Of a stretch of 64,000 bases of DNA, positions 25,903 to 33,694 are shown in pieces. A program made the position numbers and the translations under genes. The notes below the pieces were generated by a model. It saw only the letters and a list, made by a program, of their open reading frames with translations, did not search any database and was not told the origin of the DNA. Numbering within the stretch: the stretch's first letter is position 1; the number at the start of each line of letters is the position of its first letter. Origin of the DNA: DATDEW01 sp046590205 (lineage in GTDB: Bacteria > Bacteroidota > Ignavibacteria > Palsa-1295); contig JBKJTT010000007.1 of assembly GCA_046590205.1 (NCBI GenBank), forward strand, positions 1 through 64,000, written 5' to 3'.

Positions 25903-27302
25903 GGCTTAATGCGAAGTCCGAAACGGAATGTGAGTGAGGGCGAGAAAAGTGTGGTTGATGACGGAGTGTTCTCCTCAATGTACCCTACCGGCATTGCCTC
26001 ATTGTTTGTTGGTACCTCACCTGATTGAATCGGTGCAGAAACTTGAGAAAATGTCCCAGCGAACGAACCACCAACTGACCACCCAATTTTTTCACTTAAG
26101 CTGCCTGTTAATGCAAGCGAAGCAGCGATAAGTGGTGTCAAGGTTTCGTCTAATGCAACACCACCCCCCGCACTTGTTTCAATGCGGAACATATCATACG
26201 GATTGACCGTGAAGCGAGCCATCATTCGGGCGTACCAGTGGTTGCTTGCCTCGATCGTGTTACTTGTCACATATCGAGTAATATTTCCGGAGCTTGAATA
26301 GACTTCAGAAGGTATCACTTTTGCTATACCTGCAGAACTTCCCTCAATACCTAAAGAGAAGTAAGGAGATGCAATATAATCTAAGCCGATAAGTGGTTTA
26401 GGCTCGATGCGTGTCTGCTCAACAGGTCCGCCATCGGAAACTCTGAAGTATCCTTGACCAAGCAGTACTTCAAACCGAAGTAATATCGGCGTACCTGACT
26501 TATCTTGCTTTTTAGTAAATGGATTCAAGAAACGTGGTTCACCAACAGAGTTCATCGCCAATTGTGATGATGGCTCTGTGCGCGGTGTGCTGATACTTGA
26601 GATAAGTGCCATCTCCGTTGGGTATGTGTCTCTTGTGCCTCCGATATTCTCCGATGTTTCTGAACTGGTTACAATAGTGCTTCCTTCACCATCAAGAGTA
26701 ACAGCGACATCTCTTTGCCCATTTGCTACAATGTTTTTTGGAGTAGAGTTAACTTTAATATCTTGACGAGTGATTCTCTCTGAAGAAGAAACGGATGGCT
26801 TCTCAGATGAGAGAGTCGCTCTTGTTGTGTTTGACGTTGTTGGTGGTGCGGAAGAGTTTATTGTTGGATTGTTTGCAACAGTAGCTGAATTCGCATCTTC
26901 GTTCGCAGTAGCAGTTGTAGAAGTAACTTCACTTGTAGAGATTGCAAGATACGAACTGAATACAAGCAAGAGCAACGCAGCTGCAGCTAAACGTACTGAC
27001 TTCTTCGAGAAGAACGAGCCAATGACAGAAGTACCACTTCCGCCAACTGTACTTGCAGTACCCAGAGCGAGTTCGCTATTATAGAGTGCTATGCCGCGGA
27101 AGCGGCGACCCATCGCTTGTTCAAGCTCTGCCGGAACGGCGAATGGCTTCTGTGCAGAAGTCACCATGTCCTTTAGCTGCAAGTGCTGCTCAAGGATGAC
27201 GCGCTTCTCAGGGCTTACTGAAAGCCCATGCAATAACTCGGCGCTCTCGCTATCACTTAGCGAGCCATCCAAGTATTCTAATATCTTTCCTTCATATTTC
27301 AT
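25896..27302 (-). CDS. Anti-sigma-factor-like membrane protein with barrel-like C-terminal domain
   Basis: A 468-residue protein. Residues 1-70 (ILEYLDGSLSDSESAELLHG...) resemble Bacteroidota anti-sigma cytoplasmic domains, without the zinc His/Cys set. One membrane helix lies at about 103-121. A Ser/Thr/Asn-rich linker (about 122-260) follows, then about 200 residues of alternating amphipathic strands (PLIGLDYIASPYFSLGIEGSS, SLALTGSLSEKIGWSVGGSF) ending FRFGLRIKPW, which look like an outer-membrane-type barrel. It overlaps the ECF sigma gene by 4 bp. I infer an envelope-spanning anti-sigma factor; the barrel assignment needs structure prediction. Confidence 0.7.
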   Translation of the reverse strand: MKYEGKILEYLDGSLSDSESAELLHGLSVSPEKRVILEQHLQLKDMVTSAQKPFAVPAELEQAMGRRFRGIALYNSELALGTASTVGGSGTSVIGSFFSKKSVRLAAAALLLLVFSSYLAISTSEVTSTTATANEDANSATVANNPTINSSAPPTTSNTTRATLSSEKPSVSSSERITRQDIKVNSTPKNIVANGQRDVAVTLDGEGSTIVTSSETSENIGGTRDTYPTEMALISSISTPRTEPSSQLAMNSVGEPRFLNPFTKKQDKSGTPILLRFEVLLGQGYFRVSDGGPVEQTRIEPKPLIGLDYIASPYFSLGIEGSSAGIAKVIPSEVYSSSGNITRYVTSNTIEASNHWYARMMARFTVNPYDMFRIETSAGGGVALDETLTPLIAASLALTGSLSEKIGWSVGGSFAGTFSQVSAPIQSGEVPTNNEAMPVGYIEENTPSSTTLFSPSLTFRFGLRIKPW

Positions 27303-28027
27303 AACTCTTCTTCCTCCTCTACGTCGGGGTAGTTGATGTTCAGCGTACCATTCATTTCTTCCGCCATAATAGGTGCAAGTATTTTGCGAAGTCGCTGCTT
27401 GGCACGATGAATGCGTATCTTTACAAGCGAAAGCGATGCCCCGGTGATCTCTGCTATTTCAGGATAGCCATGACCATCGAACTCTCGCAAGATGAACGGT
27501 TCTCGAAACTCATGTGGTAAGCGCGCTATTGCTTCTTCAAGCGTATCACGAAGCGAACGCTGTTCACCGTAAAACTCCGGGGAGAGCTGACGCTCGGTGC
27601 TTTCAAGTTCTTGATGAAATTCTATTGTCTCTTCGGGGCGCTTCGTGCGGTAGTAGTTCAGCGCAACATTGCGGGCTATCATGTAAACCCACCCACGTAC
27701 ATTCTCGCCGTAGGTGAATGTCGCCGCTTTCTCATATACTTTTATGAACGACTCTTGGAATGCATCGCCGGCTTCTCCTGTATTGCCGCCAAGCATACGA
27801 AGGCAGAATGTATATATTTCTGACTTGTAGCGATTATAGAGTTCTGCAAATGCTCGCTCTTCTCCGGCTTTGAATGCACTCAGAAGATCAATGTCTGAAC
27901 GCTGTGCATACGCCACGACACTTGCTCCTTGCACAGGGGCTACCCTATCTCGTGACCGAGACACGTCAGTATTCCGCCCCTTCTTTTGTCGCTTCGAGGC
28001 TACCGGTAGCGCACTTGTGATCTGCAT
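27299..28027 (-). CDS. ECF-type RNA polymerase sigma factor
   Basis: A 242-residue sigma-70-family ECF factor. Region 2 contains ELYNRYKSEIYTFCLRMLGG and DAFQESFIKVYEKAATF...GWVYMIARNVALNYYR. Region 4 contains LPHEFREPFILREFDGHGYPEIAEITGASLSLVKIRIHRAKQRLR. A 45-residue basic N-terminal extension precedes region 2; a shorter start is possible but no good ATG is present. A very acidic tail (PDVEEEEEL) ends the protein. It heads a three-gene operon with the anti-sigma-like protein and the Asp-box lipoprotein, the standard ECF/anti-sigma arrangement. Confidence 0.93.
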   Translation of the reverse strand: MQITSALPVASKRQKKGRNTDVSRSRDRVAPVQGASVVAYAQRSDIDLLSAFKAGEERAFAELYNRYKSEIYTFCLRMLGGNTGEAGDAFQESFIKVYEKAATFTYGENVRGWVYMIARNVALNYYRTKRPEETIEFHQELESTERQLSPEFYGEQRSLRDTLEEAIARLPHEFREPFILREFDGHGYPEIAEITGASLSLVKIRIHRAKQRLRKILAPIMAEEMNGTLNINYPDVEEEEEL

Positions 28028-28128
28028 CTATAGTATAAACACAAACCGAGGGGTGTAGTTACAGGACAAGCATATTTCGCAAGCGGAAATCACGGGTGTA
28101 ACAAAAGAGGATATAGTAAGTTATTATG

Positions 28129-28390
28129 GTTGCCCACTCACAGAGCCGTTACAGCCGTAACAGCTTTATTCTTCATTATTTGTATATATTTCAACAACTT
28201 CGGACTACTTTAGTCTCCGAAAGCGTATGCCTTACAAATTATAAGCACACCGGCTTCGGCTCTGTGGGTGCGGCAAACAAGTTTGGACCTCCCAAACATG
28301 GCTGTCACGAAAGTGACTTTCAAAATAGTTGGTTAGAGTGAATACCTCCCAAAAATGAGGAACCCGCTTCAGCAATGAGGTGGGTTTTTT
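28129..28390 (+). ncRNA. Candidate structured non-coding RNA upstream of ppk
   Basis: The only gap over 300 bp in this half of the window (28028-28475) contains dense RNA-like structure. A 19-bp helix with one bulge pairs 28129-28148 with 28257-28278 (core ACAGAGCCG/CGGCTCTGT). It encloses a small hairpin (TTAC/GTAA, 28149-28160) and a stem (28178-28184 with 28233-28239) carrying a 9-bp hairpin (28199-28221). Two further hairpins follow: GTTTGG/CCAAAC (28281-28297) and GTCAC-GAAA-GTGAC (28304-28317). A terminator with a GCAA tetraloop ends it. ACCTCCC occurs twice in exposed positions (28287, 28344). It matches no RNA family I can recall. It could be a free sRNA or a long ppk leader ending in an attenuator. 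The promoter was not identified. Confidence 0.6.
28361..28390 (+). terminator. Rho-independent terminator ending the candidate ncRNA
   Basis: AACCCGCTTCA (28361-28371) pairs with TGAGGTGGGTT (28376-28386) in 11 bp with two G-U pairs, closed by a GCAA tetraloop and followed by T-run bases. No plus-strand protein gene lies upstream, which implies a non-coding transcript or attenuation before ppk at 28476. Confidence 0.8.
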
Positions 28391-28475
28391 ATTTGACAAA
28401 CCTAAAACATCATTTTTCTGTATAGTAACACAATAGTAATCATAACATAACAGCCGCTTCATATTTTAGGCGGCT

Positions 28476-30587
28476 ATGACAAATACGAATCCACGACTAC
28501 CAAAGGTGAAAAAACGATACCCGACGACGAATCGGGAGATAAGTTGGCTGCAATTCAATGCTCGTGTTTTGCAAGAAGCACGGGATAAACGCAATCCGCT
28601 TATGGAGCGGATAAAGTTCTTGGCGATCTTCTCGTCAAATCTTGATGAGTTCTTCCGTGTTCGCGTTGCTTCGCTTCGTGGTCTATTAACCTTAAAAAAA
28701 ACATCCTCCAAAAAACTTGCTCTTGATCCCGAAAAACTTCTCAAAAAAATATATGCTATTGTCTCGCATCAACAACAGATCTTTGGCGCAACATTTACTA
28801 ACGACATAAAAAAAGAACTTGCCGAGTGCAACGTATGTGTTGTCAATGAAAAAGAGCTGAATCCCAAACAAGCAGATTTTGTCCACTCGTATTTCAGAGA
28901 CAACGTACTTGCTCTGATTCGCCCGTACTTCATTTCAAAGCAGAACCAAATCCCTTTCCTTCAGAGTAGGTCTATTTATCAAGTTGTTGAGCTACGTGAA
29001 AAAAGTGAGATCATAAAAGGAGAGACAACCGTCTCATCTGAACTTCAATACGCTATTATCGAAGTACCTTCAAAAGAGCTTTCACGTTTTGTCGTACTTC
29101 CCAAAGAGGGGAAAAAGAACTTCATCATGTTCCTTGATGATATTATTCGTTATTCTTTGCGTGAATTGTTCCCTCGGTATGAAGTTGGTAACGCTTATGC
29201 GATAAAGCTTGTGCGTGATGCAGAGCTTTACATTGAGGACGAATTCCAAGGTGACCTGCTCTCGAAGATGGAGCAGGGACTTCGCAATCGTAAGCGAGGC
29301 ATCCCGTGCCGATTCCTCTACGACCCTGAAATGCCGGAAGTCTGCCGAACAATGCTCGCAAGGTTCTTGCGTTTGCAAACCGATGACTTAATGGCTGGCG
29401 GCAGATACCATAATTTCAGTGACTTCTTTACCTTTCCGAACCTGATCGGACCCACAGCCGAGAACAAACCACAGCCGCCGCTTCATATCAAAGAACTTGA
29501 TGAAGCGAAACGACTCCACACCATCATTCGCCAGAAAGATGTACTGCTTCACTACCCATATATTTCTTACGACTATGTCCTGCGCTTTTTACAGGAAGCA
29601 GCAACAGATGCAAAAGTAATTGCAATAAAGATCACTCTTTATCGTGTCGCAAACCAGTCACGTGTTGTCGAGGCATTAAAACTTGCAGCAAAGAACGGAA
29701 AAGATGTAACTGCGTTCATTGAAGTGAAGGCTCGCTTCGATGAAGAATCAAATCTGTATTGGGCAGGAGAACTCGAACGTGCCGGCATTAACGTCCTTTA
29801 TAGTTTTCCTGGATTAAAAGTACATTGTAAACTTTGCATTGTTACCCGCCTCGAAAATAACGTTAAGAAACGTTATACATACATGGCAACGGGCAACTTC
29901 AATGAAAAAACATCAGAAATATATACTGACTTTGGTCTTTTTACTACCAATGACGCCATCACCAAAGAGGTCAATGAGGTCTTTAAAATACTCGGTAGGA
30001 AAGAGCGGTCGTTAGGATTTAAGAAATTGCTTGTTGCTCCGTTCACACTTCGTAGAAAGTTCGTGAAGATGATAGACACAGAGATAGCAAATGCGAAGGC
30101 AGGAAAAGAAGCATACATGATCGTTAAGATAAACAGTCTTGAAGATCCGATGATGGTTCAAAAGCTTTATCAAGCAGCACGTGCAGGAGTCAAGATACAA
30201 CTCATCGTACGCGGAATATGCTCGCTGCAAGCGGGAATTGAACCGTATTCTAAGAACATTAAGGTTCATAGCATTATTGACCGCTATCTCGAACATGCAA
30301 GAGTCTTTATCTTTGCTAACGGAGGTAATGAAAAGATCTATATGGGAAGCGCTGACTGGATGGTACGAAACTTGAGTCACCGTATCGAGGTTACTTTCCC
30401 AATATATGACGAAGCACTCAAAGAAGAGGTTCGTAAATGTATTGGAATTCAACTTGCCGATAATCAAAAAGCTCGGACTCTTTCGAAGGGAAAAGTGAAT
30501 AGGTATCGCAGACAAAAAAATGCAGTCCCAATTCGCTCTCAAAGTGAGCAGTACAAATATTACAAAAAGAAGGTAACAACAACATAG
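28476..30587 (+). CDS. ppk1: Polyphosphate kinase 1
   Basis: A 703-residue Ppk1 that makes inorganic polyphosphate from ATP. The N-terminal domain begins with REISWLQFNARVLQEARDKRNPLMERIKFLAIFSSNLDEFF. The first catalytic domain holds the autophosphorylated His in LKVHCKLCIVTR plus ATGNFNEKTSEIYTDFGLF. The second has the other conserved His in IDRYLEHARVFIF. Length and motif order are normal. The gene follows a terminator-ended structured RNA at a distance of 85 bp and overlaps the PAP2 gene by one base. Confidence 0.97.
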   Translation: MTNTNPRLPKVKKRYPTTNREISWLQFNARVLQEARDKRNPLMERIKFLAIFSSNLDEFFRVRVASLRGLLTLKKTSSKKLALDPEKLLKKIYAIVSHQQQIFGATFTNDIKKELAECNVCVVNEKELNPKQADFVHSYFRDNVLALIRPYFISKQNQIPFLQSRSIYQVVELREKSEIIKGETTVSSELQYAIIEVPSKELSRFVVLPKEGKKNFIMFLDDIIRYSLRELFPRYEVGNAYAIKLVRDAELYIEDEFQGDLLSKMEQGLRNRKRGIPCRFLYDPEMPEVCRTMLARFLRLQTDDLMAGGRYHNFSDFFTFPNLIGPTAENKPQPPLHIKELDEAKRLHTIIRQKDVLLHYPYISYDYVLRFLQEAATDAKVIAIKITLYRVANQSRVVEALKLAAKNGKDVTAFIEVKARFDEESNLYWAGELERAGINVLYSFPGLKVHCKLCIVTRLENNVKKRYTYMATGNFNEKTSEIYTDFGLFTTNDAITKEVNEVFKILGRKERSLGFKKLLVAPFTLRRKFVKMIDTEIANAKAGKEAYMIVKINSLEDPMMVQKLYQAARAGVKIQLIVRGICSLQAGIEPYSKNIKVHSIIDRYLEHARVFIFANGGNEKIYMGSADWMVRNLSHRIEVTFPIYDEALKEEVRKCIGIQLADNQKARTLSKGKVNRYRRQKNAVPIRSQSEQYKYYKKKVTTT

Positions 30588-31402
30588 TGCAGATTTTCCT
30601 ACAATATTCTTTCTGTTGGTTATTGCTGATATCTACCGTTTCCGTCGCTCAAGAACGATCTCTTTTTCAGATCATAGCTGACGACCTCAGTGAATCTGCA
30701 ATTCTTGGGATAGACTATTTGAACTTCCCCTCCCGATTCGATACAGACGATTGGCGCAATTTTGGAAGTACCGGTGCTCTTACCCTCTCACTAATGGCAT
30801 TCGATGAAACCGCCCAATCAGGTTCACAGGAATTAGCAGCAAAAGGAAATCTTAATGGTGTAATGAGTTTTTTCCGTGGATATGGAGATGCAAAGTATGC
30901 CGCCGGAGGCTCTGCTGCCGTATATCTCACCGGGCTTGCTACAAGTTCAGAAACGATTCACAGGGTCGGCAAAGAACTACTACAAACATTGGTGTATTCA
31001 GGTTTTGTTACAACTTCACTGAAGGTGATCTTGGGTAGATCACGCCCATTTAAGAATGAAGGTGTTTTCTCCTATGACCCATTCAAAATTGATGACGAGT
31101 TTATGTCCTTACCATCCGGACATACAACCGTTGCATTTGCTCTTTCAAGTGTGCTGGCTGCCGAGATAGACAATACCTATGCCTCAATTGGTCTCTATAC
31201 ATTGGCATCGTTAACAGGATTTTCCAGAATGTATAATGACAAGCACTGGCTAAGTGATGTGTTCTTAGGGGCAGCTATCGGTACATCCACAGGGTACTTC
31301 GTAGTGCATCAGAATAAAAAGTGTTCGGGCAAAGAAGATAAAGCAGATGCCCTGACTATTCGACCAACTTTAAACGGATTCTCATTAACCTATAAGTTCT
31401 AA
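30587..31402 (+). CDS. Exported PAP2-family phosphatase
   Basis: A 271-residue protein starting at GTG 30587, which overlaps the ppk1 stop (TAGTG). It has a signal peptide (ending SVSVAQ), then the three PAP2 phosphatase motifs: KVILGRSRPF, SLPSGHTTVAF and SRMYNDKHWLSDVFLG. The His residues in motifs 2 and 3 form the active site. PAP2 enzymes act on lipid phosphates or polyprenyl pyrophosphate at the periplasmic face. The chain ends PTLNGFSLTYKF, a strand-like end that suggests association with the outer membrane. Coupling to ppk1 hints at phosphate or polyphosphate metabolism, but this is inference. Confidence 0.88.
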   Translation: MQIFLQYSFCWLLLISTVSVAQERSLFQIIADDLSESAILGIDYLNFPSRFDTDDWRNFGSTGALTLSLMAFDETAQSGSQELAAKGNLNGVMSFFRGYGDAKYAAGGSAAVYLTGLATSSETIHRVGKELLQTLVYSGFVTTSLKVILGRSRPFKNEGVFSYDPFKIDDEFMSLPSGHTTVAFALSSVLAAEIDNTYASIGLYTLASLTGFSRMYNDKHWLSDVFLGAAIGTSTGYFVVHQNKKCSGKEDKADALTIRPTLNGFSLTYKF

Positions 31403-31437
31403 ACCAAAAGGCGGAGAATAACTCCGCCTTTTGGTTT
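31401..31437. terminator. Bidirectional terminator between PAP2 and clpP
   Basis: A perfect 16-bp inverted repeat (AAACCAAAAGGCGGAG / CTCCGCCTTTTGGTTT) with a 5-base AATAA loop lies between the convergent stops and overlaps the last bases of clpP. Both strands have T-rich arms. Confidence 0.92.
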
Positions 31438-32104
31438 ATTTCTTAATATCACTCTTTGACATAATGTGGTCAATGAGTTTATACTCTTTGGCTTCGGTCG
31501 GTGTCATGTAGTTATCTCGTTCCGAGTCTTTGGCTATTTCTTCAATAGGTTTGCCGGTGTGGAGTGCATAAATTGAATAGAGTTCAGTACGCAAACGAAG
31601 CATCTCCTTGGTATATATTTCAATATCCGTTGCCTGACCTTGTGTGCCGCCAAGCGGTTGATGGATCATGATTCGCGAATGAGGCAATGCCGAACGTTTA
31701 TTTGCAGCACCTCCGGCAAGCAGAAGCGAAGCCATCGAAGCAGCCATACCCATACAGATCGTAGCACAGTCCGGCTTGATGTATTGCATCGTATCGTAGA
31801 TAGCAAGACCTGCCGATACTGAGCCGCCGGGTGAGTTGATGTAGATATTAATATCCTTATCAGGGTCTTCTGATTCGAGGAAAAGCAACTGTGCAATGAT
31901 AAGTCCGCTGACGGTATCATCGATCGGCGTACCGATAAAAATGATACGCTCTTTTAAGAGACGTGAGTAAATATCAAATGCACGTTCACCGCGAGGAGTC
32001 TGCTCGACGACCATCGGGACGAGGGCTGACTTCACAGTATCACTGAAATGACTCGTGCTGTGCTGACTTGTGAAGGGTAAATATGAGTTTGTGATCTTAG
32101 ACAT
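31436..32104 (-). CDS. clpP: ATP-dependent Clp protease proteolytic subunit
   Basis: A 222-residue serine peptidase of the Clp protease. The catalytic triad is S123 (GMAASMAS), H148 (RIMIHQPLGG) and D197 (SERDNYM). An N-terminal extension of about 25 residues precedes the conserved VEQTPRGERAFDIYSRLLKERI; ClpP is usually self-processed there. It lies downstream of tig in the common tig-clpP order. clpX is not in the window. Confidence 0.96.
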   Translation of the reverse strand: MSKITNSYLPFTSQHSTSHFSDTVKSALVPMVVEQTPRGERAFDIYSRLLKERIIFIGTPIDDTVSGLIIAQLLFLESEDPDKDINIYINSPGGSVSAGLAIYDTMQYIKPDCATICMGMAASMASLLLAGGAANKRSALPHSRIMIHQPLGGTQGQATDIEIYTKEMLRLRTELYSIYALHTGKPIEEIAKDSERDNYMTPTEAKEYKLIDHIMSKSDIKK

Positions 32105-32157
32105 ATGTCATCAAAATTGTTTACACATGAAGTGTGTACTCCCATCCCCAATAACTG

Positions 32158-33441
32158 TTACGCAGTTTGTGCAGCAGGAGTTGTCTCTTTTACAACGAAC
32201 TTCTTCTTCAAAAGCTCAACAAGTTTTTCGCTTTTGATACGTTCCTTTACTTCGTCGGCTTTTTTGTAGTATTCGAGAAGATTTTCTTTTTTGATGCCAT
32301 ATTGCTCTGCATCCTTTGCGGCGGCGGCATCTATATCTTCATCATTCGCATCAATGCCCTCTGTTTCAACGATCTTATCACGAAGCAATAGCCACTTTGC
32401 TCTGACCTCTGCCTGATTCCAAGCTCCCTTACGATACTCCTCAACATCAATACCAAAATCTTCAGGATACCCTTTTTGACGATTCTGTTCGCGGGCTTCT
32501 TGTATGCTTTGGTCAATAATAGCATACGTTACCGTGCGAGGAACCTCGAACTCATGGCGCTTGAGTAATGCCTCGACCATGTTCGACTCAAGTATCTGGT
32601 CGCTGTTGCGCTTTGCTGTCTCAATGAGTTCTTCGCGGACCAGTGCTCTGACCTCAAGCTCTGTCGCTGCCTTATCACGGCTTATCTTCTTTGAAAATTC
32701 TTCTGTTAATTCAGGAAGAGTAAGCTTGGTTACTTTGTCGATGGTGATCTTGACGTTCACATCTTTCGATACACCGTCAGGTGTCTGCTTGGGAAGCAGC
32801 ATCTCGAACGAGTCACCGTTAGATTTACCAAGAAGTGCGTCGCGAAGTTTATCTACTACTTGAGGGTCATAGAGATATACTTCCGTTGAGTGCGGCGGTT
32901 CTTGTTCGCCGTTCTCGTTTGGGTCAAGTTCTTGGAAGGTTAAGTTAACGATCGTTTCTTTATCCTCTATCTTCGTAGCATCTTCTCGAACTGCATGTCC
33001 GAAACGAAGATAATGTACTCTTTCCTCAACTTCTTTATCTGTTATTTCGAAGATAGGTTTCTCTATCTCAACTCCGTCGAAATCTTGAACTGAAATAACC
33101 GGTTTCACTTCGTATGAGATACGGAAATGTGCACCTTCGCCTGCATGTCGGTGCAGATCAGTCATCACAGGTCTGCCGATAGGCTCAAGTTTCTGCTCTT
33201 CAACTATAAGCTGAAATTTTTCTTGTGCTAACTTTTCCAATGTATCACCTTCGATCGCTTCACCATGCAATCTCTTTACAACATTAAGCGGCGCCTTTCC
33301 GGGACGGAAGCCGGGGAGCGTCAAACGGGGGCGGATATCCCGAAGAGCTTTCTCAAGTACAGAATTCAACTCTGCTTCATCTACGAAGACCTCAAGCTCA
33401 CGGAGAACTTGTGATTTATTATGGATTGTCGTTTCCACCAT
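32158..33441 (-). CDS. tig: Trigger factor
   Basis: A 427-residue ribosome-associated chaperone. The N-terminal ribosome-binding signature is present (LTLPGFRPGKAPLNVVKRLHG), followed by a central FKBP-like domain (about 150-240) and a helical C-terminal domain. It lies between the upstream tRNA-Leu and downstream clpP on the same strand. The length is normal, and the Lys-rich C-terminus is typical. Confidence 0.95.
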   Translation of the reverse strand: MVETTIHNKSQVLRELEVFVDEAELNSVLEKALRDIRPRLTLPGFRPGKAPLNVVKRLHGEAIEGDTLEKLAQEKFQLIVEEQKLEPIGRPVMTDLHRHAGEGAHFRISYEVKPVISVQDFDGVEIEKPIFEITDKEVEERVHYLRFGHAVREDATKIEDKETIVNLTFQELDPNENGEQEPPHSTEVYLYDPQVVDKLRDALLGKSNGDSFEMLLPKQTPDGVSKDVNVKITIDKVTKLTLPELTEEFSKKISRDKAATELEVRALVREELIETAKRNSDQILESNMVEALLKRHEFEVPRTVTYAIIDQSIQEAREQNRQKGYPEDFGIDVEEYRKGAWNQAEVRAKWLLLRDKIVETEGIDANDEDIDAAAAKDAEQYGIKKENLLEYYKKADEVKERIKSEKLVELLKKKFVVKETTPAAQTA

Positions 33442-33475
33442 TACTGCCTTTAATTATTACTATTATTTTATTTAG

Positions 33476-33557
33476 TGCCGGAGACAGGACTTGAACCTGC
33501 ACATGTCACCATACCAGATCCTAAGTCTGGCGCGTCTGCCAATTTCGCCACTCCGGC
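33476..33557 (-). tRNA. tRNA-Leu (anticodon TAG)
   Basis: An 82-nt tRNA read on the minus strand. The acceptor arms GCCGGAG/CTCCGGC pair perfectly and the discriminator base is A. The D arm contains AATTGGCAGAC, the anticodon stem CCAGA/TCTGG encloses a CTTAGGA loop (anticodon TAG), a variable arm follows, and the T arm reads CAGGTTCAAGTCCTG. The variable region and anticodon fit Leu. The 3' CCA is not encoded. It lies 34 bp upstream of tig. Confidence 0.95.
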
Positions 33558-33606
33558 AAGAAAATGGACGATGAAAACACCTATGCCTGAAACAATGTTG
33601 CATTTG

Positions 33607-33638
33607 TTTGGTCATTTGATAATGGCTATGTAACTTTA
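33607..33638 (+). promoter_or_regulatory. Bacteroidota-type promoter of the propeller/T9SS gene
   Basis: TTTG (33607-33610), a 20-base spacer and TAACTTTA (33631-33638; one mismatch to TANNTTTG) lie about 57 bp before ATG 33695. The motif sits back to back with the tRNA-Leu/tig transcription unit. Confidence 0.6.
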
Positions 33639-33694
33639 TGGCATGATAAATGTTATTTGGATGTAACCTGTCTTTATTTACTTTGTGTTGTCCT

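Noticed and set aside
28126..28341. 71-codon plus-strand reading frame in the ppk upstream gap
   Set aside because: It overlaps the paired arms of the structured RNA, has no ribosome-binding site and has no protein-like composition. The RNA structure explains the sequence better.
28129..28390. Known RNA families (RNase P, SRP, tmRNA, 6S) for the structured region
   Set aside because: None of their conserved sequence blocks are present, such as GAGGAAAGUCC, the GGAAGCAGCC loop or a terminal T-arm with CCA. It is left as an unassigned candidate.
33451..33467. Fur-box-like AT-rich sequence before tig
   Set aside because: It shares AGTAATAATTA with the site before perR but lacks the second half of the palindrome. 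Probably chance in AT-rich DNA.
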